NCBI GenBank assembly: GCA_010015655.1 | Contig: ML976678.1 | Span: 1 to 64,000 of the forward strand | Reading direction: 5' to 3' | DNA length: 64,000 bases | DNA from: Bimuria novae-zelandiae CBS 107.79 | Lineage: Eukaryota > Ascomycota > Dothideomycetes > Pleosporales > Didymosphaeriaceae | Part shown: positions 11,601 through 20,237 of the stretch, piece by piece | How the letters are laid out: each line of letters opens with the position of its first letter | Numbering within the stretch: the stretch's first letter is position 1 | Program-made: the position numbers and the translations under genes | The notes under the pieces: generated by a model | The model's database searches: none | The model's input: only the letters and a program-made list of their open reading frames with translations | Told to the model about the DNA's origin: nothing

Positions 11601-13117
11601 AGAAGCTGGCATGCTTTTTGCGCTTGTTCGAGAGATTCGGGATCAAAGGCAGCCTGGTCTGCTCGCCGGCTCTCCTTGATGGCTTTGATGTTGCCGAGTA
11701 GTAAAACGGCGGCGACAGTCTTCACGATAGAAGCCTGGTCCTTGTCCGAGAAGTTCATGACATGAAAGGCCTCGATGAGCATGTTCCATTCGTCACCGTC
11801 CGAGACGCCTGAGATTGCGTCGTTGCCATGTTTGGTGTACTCGAAGTCTTCCACATCCAGGCCGTCCAAGAGAAAGTCCCGCTTCATCTGTTGGTCCGCG
11901 CCGCGAAGGAGCTGGTAGAACACATGGTAATTGCGTTCGTTCGCATTGAGTCGGACAACCCTGGACTTCTCCAGAAGGTACCAGTCAATGTAGGCACCTG
12001 CAATCTGACCGGCGCGCGTAAATTCAATTCTAATGAACTTGCCGAAACGCGACGAATTGTTATTTCGGACGGTTTGGGCATTACCAAAGGCTTCGAGAAT
12101 GGGATTCGCACGTAGTATTTGCTCGGAGAGATTGGAATGCTGTCTACCTCCCGACTTCCCGCGGGGTGTATCCGAGGTCGCAACGGCGGCGAGATACTGG
12201 ATGACCTTTTTGGTATTCTCCGTTTTACCGGCGCCAGATTCTCCGCTGTGGTCATTAGCCTAGGGTCCGCATGTTGGGAAGGTCTACGTACGTTACTAGA
12301 ATGCTCTGATTTGCACCTTCATCCACGAGATTCCGGAAAGCTTCATCAGCCATCGCAAAGATATGAGGCTTAGTTTCTTCTCTGCTCCGGCCCCGATACA
12401 TGTTGATGTATTCTCGGGAGTAAATGGGAAGCGGACAGTACGGATTTACTGTTACAAGAAACAAACCGGAGTAGGTCTGGATATTGTCAGTCGAAGCACC
12501 AAATACGATCTCATGCAACGCACGTATATTAAGTCTGCTTGGTACCGCATTTGCAGATTATGGATGACTGAAGGCTCGTTGAGATGTGTGAGCTCGGCCA
12601 TGTCATTGGCCTTGTCGAACTTGGCCGGATTGACCTTGTCCACGGAATCGGCATCAACCTCGTGCTGTTCGCCGTTGTCGCATTGCACGAGCAATTGGCC
12701 TTCTGGTCGATCCTCCACTACCCAGCCACGCACAAAGGCCGTCTTTGGATCGCGTAACCAGACATAGCGCTTGCCTGAGAAGTCGTTCTCCCCCTCCATG
12801 ATGCCGCGCGCTTCTGGTATGTCCTGGCTGCCGTCTGCAATAAACTGAGGCGCAAATGTCCCGGCCAGAGTGCTGTTCCGATTCGAGTTGGCACGCAAAC
12901 GGGTAGAGTCGCTACGGGCTAAGGCTGGGCTGCTCAGCTGGGTGAGCGACTGGTTGCGGGCGTGCGGCATGGCGGGCGGTTGGTCGGCCAGCGGCGACGG
13001 AAACAGCGCAGACTTCGGACGGGGGGAGAGTGGTGCGGGAGATGTGGATGGCGATGCGGAATTCCTGGCGAAGGGGCTGTTTCGCCATCGCGGGCCATTC
13101 GGAGCGGGTGCGCTCAT
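5685..13117 (-). CDS. myoB: class II myosin heavy chain
   Basis: Actin-based motor of the cytokinetic ring and septum in filamentous fungi. Model with four exons: 13117-12524, 12476-12292, 12245-6248 and 6191-5685. Introns are 12477-12523, 12246-12291 and 6192-6247, all GT-AG. Predicted length is 2,427 aa, close to what I recall for fungal class II myosins (about 2,400). In order: unstructured N-terminus; SH3-like N-terminal domain (~116-165); motor domain with P-loop GESGAGKT (261-268), switch I NNNSSRFGKF (320-329), switch II DIAGFE (551-556), SH1 helix region CNGVLEGIRIARTGF (~781) and converter (~848); an IQ-like segment (~872); then a heptad-rich coiled coil to near the end, the dimerising tail of class II. 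The start is the first ATG of an open frame in good context; 13118-13588 is shared with the divergent gene. Odd: the C-terminus stops right after a six-T run, see findings. Family is certain; symbol rests on class II identity alone. Confidence 0.93.
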
Positions 13118-13588
13118 GGTTCTGTTGTGTATGTCGAGGTTGCGGCAGGTGCGACGGCGTTACCTTCCTCTCATTATGCAGTGAGGGAAAATCACAAAAA
13201 AACAAGAACAAACGCCACCTGTAAGTGCCAATTACGAATATAGACAAGGCTGCAGCAACCGGTTGTGAGAAGCAGAAGCGGCGGCTCTAGCTGCTGGGTG
13301 ACGACGAGATGCGTGGTGTTTGTTTACTTCGGCTGCGCTTGAGCCCCTAGCGGCCGGGGCAGGCGCGTCACGAAGCGTGGCCACGGGCCGACGTAAGTGC
13401 GGGCGGCGCTATGGTCCAGCTTTCTTATTCGAGCGCATCAATCCTCTCATATAAATCACGACCTCCGCAGCACCATCCCCGCCTTTCAACAGCCGACGTG
13501 TCTCAGCTGGACATGTGGAGCTTGTGCTGACTGCTTCTTCCTCAAAAGCGCGCAACGCCTGCCATCGAAGCGCGCACCTTCCACCAAC
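13118..13588. promoter_or_regulatory. shared upstream region between divergent genes
   Basis: 471 bp separate the start codons of the minus-strand myosin and the plus-strand zinc-finger gene, so the stretch must hold both promoters and 5' UTRs. It is GC-rich in the middle (13300-13400) with no clear TATA box. The plus side carries an upstream open frame at 13411-13530. No specific transcription-factor site can be claimed. Confidence 0.6.
13411..13530 (+). promoter_or_regulatory. candidate upstream open reading frame
   Basis: ATG at 13411 opens a 39-codon frame ending with TGA at 13528-13530, 58 nt before the main ATG at 13589 and in a different frame. If transcription starts upstream of 13411, it could lower or condition translation of the main protein. 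The transcription start is unknown. Confidence 0.35.
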
Positions 13589-16500
13589 ATGGCGACCAAC
13601 TGGCAGCCGCCCTTCGGCGTGCCTTTCCCTCCGCCATTCCCTCCGCCGGCCCCGCAACAGCCACAACAGCAGCCGCTGCAATCCGACAATCATGGTGCTC
13701 CTTCCGACGCGTTTGCGCCGCCGCCACAGCAGCAACAACAGCAGCCGTGGAGTATACCTGGGCTCAACGTTCAGGCGCACAACCAAAACGCGCAACAACC
13801 CACATTTCCTGCTGCTATTCCTACTGGTACGTGCTCCGCAGCTCGCAGACTGGAGCACAGAATGCTACTATGCAAAGTTTGGCGCCTTGATTCCCGCCCG
13901 GTGCTGGCTGAGCCTCGTATATTGTGAATAGTACTAACATCTCATAGCGTGGCCACCGACCTTCCCAACGCCCGAGCAGATGAGCCAGTGGACGCAGATG
14001 CACATTGATATGCAGCAGCTCCCTTTCATGATGATGCAGAATACCCCACCGCTCCCAGGCTTTGGATTCCCGTCCAATCCGCCGTCTCAACCACCCTTCC
14101 AGAGTGCAACACCTACACAACCATTTCCTGCACCGCCGATGAACGCGTTCCCTGCACCGCCTGTACAAACAGACTCAGCTGTACCGTCAACCCAGACCCC
14201 TCTGGTCCTCCCAAACGAACGCGTCACCGAAGTCATGGACAGCGACAAAGAAGACGGAGAATTGAGCGAAGGGGGATCTCAGTCACCCGCAGCCAACGGC
14301 CGCCTCTATCCTCAGCCTCCGCGCTCAGTTCCCCCAGGTACTGCTCGCGCTGTGCACACGCCTGCGTCTCTCCAGTCTCTCCGACAGGAGACATACAATC
14401 CAGACAAACCGGGCGCGGGCCAGGCAGCACAGACAGCGTCGCAATCGAAATCGATCAGCCTAGTCGAGCGTCCTGCCAGTACTATTTCCCAGCAACGAGG
14501 CGATGCGAAAACGTTCATTAGGCTACTCCACAATAACAACATTGGCTACCATGCCCTAGCAGCCGAGGACTTGGATGCAGGCTTCTTGCGCGATCTCTAT
14601 CGGAGCATGAATCTACCTTCAGAACCGGAACCGATCCCTTCCCCGCCGAAAACCAATGGTGAAGTACAGAAGAGCCTGGACAGCGCAAAAAGTGCTGCAG
14701 GTCGCCCAGGAGTACCGGCGCCGAACGCTTCGAAGCCAGTTACTGCCGTGAACACTAGCGTTCCACCGACCAAGTCCGTTCCGTCTCCAAACCCAGTCAA
14801 TCGTGCAGAGTATCTTAAGCGACTACAAGCAGCGAAGAAGGGTAACCAGAGTGGAGGAGCGAAAGTCACTCCACCTCAGAAGACGCCGCCGCCTGCTTCG
14901 ACTGCTTCGAAAGCCGCACCTGTGCCCCAGGTTACTGACACAACCAGGCCAACACAACAACTCACGGAAGCGGAAAAGAAAGCCAAGACCACGGAAGCGA
15001 TTAGACGTCGCATAGAGCTATTGAAGAACAAAAATAACCCCTCCTCACCTGCGGCTGTTCTGCCATCCAAGCCTCCCGCAGCTGTCCCTGTCGCTGAGGT
15101 TTCCGCAAACTCGCCTCCTAAACCCGTCCAAGCATCGTCACCTGCTTTTGGCGCTCCGACACCCCAGAATATGCCCCCATCACCGTTTGGCAACATACCT
15201 GGACTGTTCATGAACCCTTCTCTGGTCGCACAATCTAACAAGCTTCCTGCTACTCCTGCACCCAGTAATCGGAAACGGCCGTTTGCTTCAAAGATGGATA
15301 CACCTCCGCTTAAAGAGAAGGGTAACCCCGTACAGGACACCATCACATCTCCTGCTACCCGAGCAACTCCTACCCAAAACGGCCTGCAAGGCCTTCAAAC
15401 TAAACCTGCGATACCTGGATTTCCGTCTCGGCCCAACTCCGCCAATCCATCGGTGTCTGGTATGAGCACCCCGGGTCCTCAATCCCCATCCACCGCCGCG
15501 CGTAGCCAAGAGCTGGATAATAAAGCCAGGAAACAGGCCGCTCTGAAAGAACGTTTGCAGAAGAAGATAGAGGAGCAGAAGCGAGAATCAGAACGTCGAA
15601 TGGCTAGCGTCCAGAATTCACCGAAACCCTTCCCGCAGCAAGTTTCAGCGACACTGAAATCCAGAAGCGACCAGGAAGCACCTAGGGACGCTAAGCGGCG
15701 GCGGAGAGAGGACGTTGAGGCAGAAAAGTCCGCTATAGATACCGAGATTGCAGAGAATGCTGCTAAACTGGCCCAAATCACTAAGGAGTTCGAGATGCTC
15801 ACTGCGAACGATGCAAAGCTACGGCAGGACAAAGAACGGCTGCAGGCAGAGCTGCAGAGCTTTGGTATCGATACTGAGGGGATGCCACATGCAGAGCTTC
15901 AGGCTAGGAGAGATGAGATTGAACGTGAGCAGGGCGCCGGTTTCGAAACACTACCAATGACTAGCAGCCACACCGGATCTTTACCAACACTGGAACTGTC
16001 CCCTACGATACATGAGCCAGTGCTTAAACAGTCCAACGTCAACTCAGGAGGACCTGCCCAGCATGTGCCACAGCTTCCAGAGGTGTCCAAGCCTGCTCCT
16101 CCACGAAACATTCCTGGGCTCAATGCCTCTGTTCCCCCAGCATTTGTACCATCCCAGACGCCCAAGATCAACGGTACTGTCGTCCAGGAAAACATACCGC
16201 GCAACGGGGAACAAAAATTGGTCAGCCCTCAACAAGAACATGTACCAATGAAGTCCTCGGATATTACTTCCGAGCGTGGTCCGGTCTCTCAAGACTGGAA
16301 CAAACCGATGACACCGGTTGATGATGAAGAAGACTTCTACTCGCCTGAGCCTGCCACCCAACAACCTATCCCCACTCAATCCGAAGCTGCATCAACATCC
16401 TTAGCACAAGCCGAGTCTCCGTCCGAAGAGGGCGAGATGGCAATGTCGGAGTCGGAAGAAGAAGACTATGAGCCAGAAGAAGCCTTGGGTCCACAGGCAG

Positions 16501-17489
16501 GCACAGAAGCTGCAGGGGAAAATGCCGCGGAGCAAGGTCCCACAGTAGCGAGCTCTCCTGCTTCATCCTTGACTTCCTCGTCAGCCTCGTCAGCTATGGA
16601 TGAAGACGAGGAACCTTACGAACCTCCGGATGTCGACCAGCCGATGGTGGATATTGGAGTTGATGCGGAGCCTGCTAAATCTGGCCTCCAACAGGGGGAG
16701 GCTGAAGAGGAGGAGATGGATATGTCGACGTCTTCCGATGATGACTCTGATTCAGATACATCATCGGAATCCTCCGAGGAAGAGCCCCACGGCCCAACGT
16801 CTGCATCCAGTAGCAAGAACCCGGACTCATCTGTGACCATCGCTGACGATCTAGCACCAGAACTGCAACCTGAGACCTCTGCATTGGTACCAGTTTCACG
16901 GGGCCTAGAGGGCGCCTCAGTGACACAGGATGAAGTAAGTGGCCTCAACCCTGCGTAAACTTGTCTAACAGTGCAAAGGATGCAGAATCAGAGGAAACTA
17001 ACTCGCGATCATACGTGCCGTATGAGAGCCCTCTCAAATTCTTCAAGTCGTATCGTTACCACCCAAACTTTCCGCAAGACGTTTCTAGTGGGTATCTATC
17101 GATGACTTATAGTCATCAGATTGATGAAGAGAAACCATTGTGCGCGACCGAGTCTTCAGGCGCCCCGTGCAATGACGCAGCTTGCCCGTTCCAACACTAC
17201 CGGGATATGCAAATCAGCGGTGCGTCTTTGGCAGCGGCCTCACTTTCATGTGTACCTGATACTCCGTGTGCACAGACTGACCCCTCCAGGCGAGACGCTT
17301 CTCGTTCAGCTGGGAACGGCGAATCCTGGGAAGACGGCTGAGGAAAGGCTGCGCTGGAATGATGGCCTGCGAAGCGTCTTGAAGAACATGCGACAGAGAA
17401 ACATGAGAGATCCTAATGGCATTGCCATCGAGATCGCCAACTATCGTCGCCAGTTTCTGCAGGACGACACCAGAGTGGTCAACCTATGA
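13589..17489 (+). CDS. Red1/ZFC3H1-type C3H1 zinc-finger protein
   Basis: Predicted 1,221 aa. Exons 13589-13826, 13948-16934, 16979-17219 and 17290-17489; introns of 121, 44 and 70 bp. Intron 1 has a perfect TACTAAC branch site. The start ATG sits in ACCAACATGG and begins a Pro/Gln-rich segment. The protein is largely disordered, with an acidic DKEDGELSEG motif, many Ser/Pro stretches, a predicted coiled coil around residues 665-745 and an acidic Ser-rich region before the C-terminus. The only recognisable fold is a zinc finger at 1130-1148 with C-x8-C-x4-C-x3-H spacing and the family signature CNDAACPFQH. In fission yeast Red1 and human ZFC3H1, proteins with this finger are scaffolds linking an Mtr4-type helicase to the nuclear exosome for RNA decay. 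A similar role here is inferred from the finger and overall architecture. Orthology is likely but not proven. Confidence 0.85.
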
Positions 17490-18316
17490 TCTTGTAGAAC
17501 CGACACCCGCTTGCGCTCCAGCACATTGGGGTTCGGCACGACCATGTCGGTTGGCTAACAGTTGGGTGGCAGACGTGATCGGCTTCATATGCGCCCTTCC
17601 GTCGTACGCACACCTATAGCGCCTTTTTGGATTCTCCCTTTGTTCCTTTCTTCACCTTCACAGCGTAGCCTCACCGGCGCGCGATCGTAAAAGCAACAAC
17701 CAGTATTCAGTTTGTTCTCGTTTGTATCATTTCGAGCATCGATACCCCTGCATATCCGTCGGAGTTAGGTCGCCTATGTTCACCAATACAGATGTTCTGA
17801 GGCAGGTTGGAGTTTTCGGATGCGTGCAGAGGGAAGGGGTCGGATGTACAGCTACGTTGACACGTAACATAACCACCACTTTGGCTATCTTGGCACGGCA
17901 GCATTGCTATTGCGGGTATCACCCGTATCGCAAGGAGATGTGAGACAGTCTCGCTGGCTGGGAGTCTAGTGGTGGTTGATGGCCTGGTCAAGGTAGATTG
18001 GCAGCGGTGGTGATAGCCGAGTATGTAGATACGTGGTAATTGCAAGTTGAATATCTCGAGACTACTCGTTCCTCTACTGTACTAAAAAAAAAGTCTGCGT
18101 TTGCTACTCGCCTGATCAAGTGAGACGCACAGTGCCTTGCTATTTGTCCCTATGCATCTCCGCAACACCTCACAGCGTCTCCTCACCACCGACTTGAACA
18201 GACTCACGCGATACACAACAGTGCTACATGACAAACCTCCCTCCTCCTGAATCCGCCCACACGCTACACCTCAAGACTAGACCTCGTCGAGTCATCAACT
18301 ATCACTGCACGGCTGC
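17490..18316. other. intergenic region between convergent genes
   Basis: The zinc-finger gene ends at 17489 and the ARF-like gene ends at 18317 on the other strand, so this 827-bp stretch should hold two 3' UTRs and terminators. A run of nine A at about 18084 is the only obvious low-complexity feature. A 73-codon plus-strand frame at 17722-17943 has no recognisable content. Confidence 0.6.
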
Positions 18317-19648
18317 CTAGAGAACCTCCCTCGCCCCCTTATCCAAATCGTCCCCACTGACTTCCACAGGCAAAGTTTTTAAATCCGGCGTCCTCCACCC
18401 CTGTCTCGCCTCTTTACTAAACATCCTCTCCCGCGAATAATACCCCTTCCACAACCCGCCATCCATCAACCACGGACTCTTGACCAGCACATCCGCAAAC
18501 GCTCCTCGCGTCAGCAGCCCTCTCCCCTCGTCGAACGCCCTCGCTGCGCTTAAGAGTTGCGCAAGCCAGAACACCGTCATCGTTTTATGCGCGGTGTTGC
18601 CGAATTTCTCGGGGCGACTGGAGCGCAGGCGGGAGAGGTGGGTTAGGAAGTCGTTTGCGGCGGGGAGGATAGGATGGGGTGTAGAGGGGTTTGTGAGGTA
18701 GGGCAGGAGGGTAAAGTAGCCGGCGCGGAGGTGCGTGTAGTGGTCCCAGGTGGGGATGGAGGCGGTGAAGAAGGAGGTCCAGAAAGCGTCATCGTTGGGT
18801 TCGGCGGAGGCGGTGGAGGAGGAGATGAGCTGGAGGTGGTCGCGTGTTGTGGGCGGGGCGGGTGTCGGTGGTGGGAGAGAGGGGTTTTCTGTAGCCACGT
18901 ACGTGGGTTTCTCTCTCTCTCTCTCTTTCTCTTTCTCTTTTTCATGCTCTTTCTCGTGTGCTGCTTTTTTATTCCGTGTAGTGGGCGTGGTGGGCGTGGG
19001 GGCTACGACGGCCTTGATCCTGCGCAGCACAGCGTCTACGTCCTTTCCGCGACGGACGTCCAACCCCAGCGTCTTCAACACCTCAACATGCACCCCCCTT
19101 TCCCTAAATGCCCCCAACCTCTCCTCAAACATGCCCCCTATCTCTTCTACCCTTTTCTCCCTCTCCCCCTCCGCTAATAAATCATGCTTCCCCAGCAGTA
19201 CAAAAACGCCCTTCTTCCCACCCCCACCCCTCGCACCCCCTCGCTTCATCTCCTCCCCCTCCCCCTCCACCGACTGTTGGGACCCACATCCATTCCTCCC
19301 ATCCCCCTCCCCAGGAACAAAATCCCTCACCAAATAAAACGCCTCCATCACCGCCTCAGCAATCCTATCCTCATCGCTACAGTCCACGAGAAAAAGGAGG
19401 AATTGCCCATCGAGGAAATGGCGCCATAGAGGGCGCGTTTTATCGCAGCCGCCGGTGTCCCACGAGGTTATGTGCCACGCCGGCGTGACGGCTGTCGCGA
19501 TAGTGAAGCCGATCCTGGGCGTGGAAGTGGTGATGGCGGCGCGCGAGAGGTGGGTGAGGAGGGTGCGTTTTCCGGCGAAATCGAGGCCGAGGAGGACGCC
19601 GTGGGTGGGGTCTTGCTTGGGGTTGGGTTTTGTGAAGCGGGGCGAGCA
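18317..19648 (-). CDS. ARF-like pseudo-GTPase with added C-terminal domain; 5' end unresolved
   Basis: At least 443 codons in one minus-strand frame. The N-terminal half follows the ARF family: P-loop GLDFAGKR, PRIGF where ARF has PTIGF, WDTGG then DKTRPLWRHF, then LFLVDCSDEDRI and a GKHDLL segment in place of NKQDL. Key residues differ: the Mg-binding Thr of the P-loop is Arg, the switch-I Thr is Arg, the catalytic Gln after WDxGG is Cys, and the Asn of NKxD is Gly. GTP binding and hydrolysis are therefore doubtful. A Gly/Glu-rich insertion, a Glu/Lys/Arg-rich repeat and a Pro-rich linker lead to a second region containing WDHYTHLRAGYF and a Thr-Met-Thr-Val-Phe-Trp segment, conserved-looking but with no domain I can name. 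No in-frame ATG lies between the P-loop and an in-frame TGA at 19787-19789, so an upstream exon or a non-ATG start is needed. Stop is TAG at 18317-18319. Confidence 0.65.
   Translation of the reverse strand, partial: CSPRFTKPNPKQDPTHGVLLGLDFAGKRTLLTHLSRAAITTSTPRIGFTIATAVTPAWHITSWDTGGCDKTRPLWRHFLDGQFLLFLVDCSDEDRIAEAVMEAFYLVRDFVPGEGDGRNGCGSQQSVEGEGEEMKRGGARGGGGKKGVFVLLGKHDLLAEGEREKRVEEIGGMFEERLGAFRERGVHVEVLKTLGLDVRRGKDVDAVLRRIKAVVAPTPTTPTTRNKKAAHEKEHEKEKEKEREREKPTYVATENPSLPPPTPAPPTTRDHLQLISSSTASAEPNDDAFWTSFFTASIPTWDHYTHLRAGYFTLLPYLTNPSTPHPILPAANDFLTHLSRLRSSRPEKFGNTAHKTMTVFWLAQLLSAARAFDEGRGLLTRGAFADVLVKSPWLMDGGLWKGYYSRERMFSKEARQGWRTPDLKTLPVEVSGDDLDKGAREVL
18905..18960. repeat. CT-rich microsatellite inside the ARF-like gene
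   Basis: A run of CT/TTCTCT units on the plus strand. On the coding strand it encodes alternating Glu, Lys and Arg in the linker of the ARF-like protein. Its length is likely to vary between strains. Confidence 0.8.
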
Positions 19649-20136
19649 TGGTGTGGGGTAGGGGGTGGGTAGCTTTTGGTGCGTGGAGGGGAGTGGGGAG
19701 GCGTGTAGATGCTGAGATGGGGGTTTTTTATTGCGATATAATATTCCAGATCTTGAGGGAAATAGGTTACGTGCGCTCGTTAGGTATCAGAACTGTTGCC
19801 TTGAGCTAGCAGACATCAGGATAAAGAACGCGTGGTGCGCGTCTGTTACGTGGCACGGAAGACGCTTTGGCGGATTAACGCAGATATCGAAGGCGAGTGC
19901 AAGCTTTCCAGCAATTTATTCGCATGGAGGTAGATAGCGCTTGATGGTGCAGCGTTGGATGGGCTCCTCCTCTTGACGGTATTTGTCTATGCATGCTAAT
20001 ATTAGAAACTTCTTTATATAAATATAAAATATTACTTACTAAGACTAGCTATGCTATATGTAGTAATATGTATATATAATAAGGTAATATGGCTATATAT
20101 AAAAGTCTTATTAAATAACTTTATACGCTTATTATT
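19649..20136. other. edge of the gene island
   Basis: Upstream side of the ARF-like gene. The reading frame of that gene stays open to 19786, so a first exon or 5' UTR may lie here. GC content falls sharply at about 19985, where AT-rich sequence starts and continues to the LTR at 20137. No other gene is visible. Confidence 0.5.
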
Positions 20137-20237
20137 TGTTACAAGGACCCTACGTACCTAAGCCTGTTCCAGGTTAGGGGAGGATAGGTCAAGGGTATAG
20201 TGTCATACGGATATTTAGTAGCCAAGAGCTAGGGATA
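20137..20237 (-). repeat. Gypsy LTR, left copy, outer part
   Basis: The first 101 bp, starting TGTTACAAGG and including the TA at 20236-20237, match the outer end of the LTRs at 28199 and, in reverse complement, 62117. The LTR continues after the inserted transposon at 22086-22501. Confidence 0.88.

Noticed and set aside
6300..12400. Many 60-160-codon frames antisense to the myosin gene
   Set aside because: Shadows of a long biased coding sequence; none has recognisable motifs.
13409..13858. 149-codon minus-strand frame
   Set aside because: Antisense to the Pro/Gln-rich first exon and its 5' region; Arg/Gly/Leu repeats mirror the CAG/CCG codons.
16935..16971. 37-bp intron ending at the CAG at 16971
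   Set aside because: It shifts the frame out of the zinc-finger exon, and the acceptor would be three bases from the branch site.
18674..19488. Plus-strand frames of 100-195 codons
   Set aside because: Antisense to the ARF-like gene; compositionally biased Ser/Pro or Gly-rich sequence without domains.
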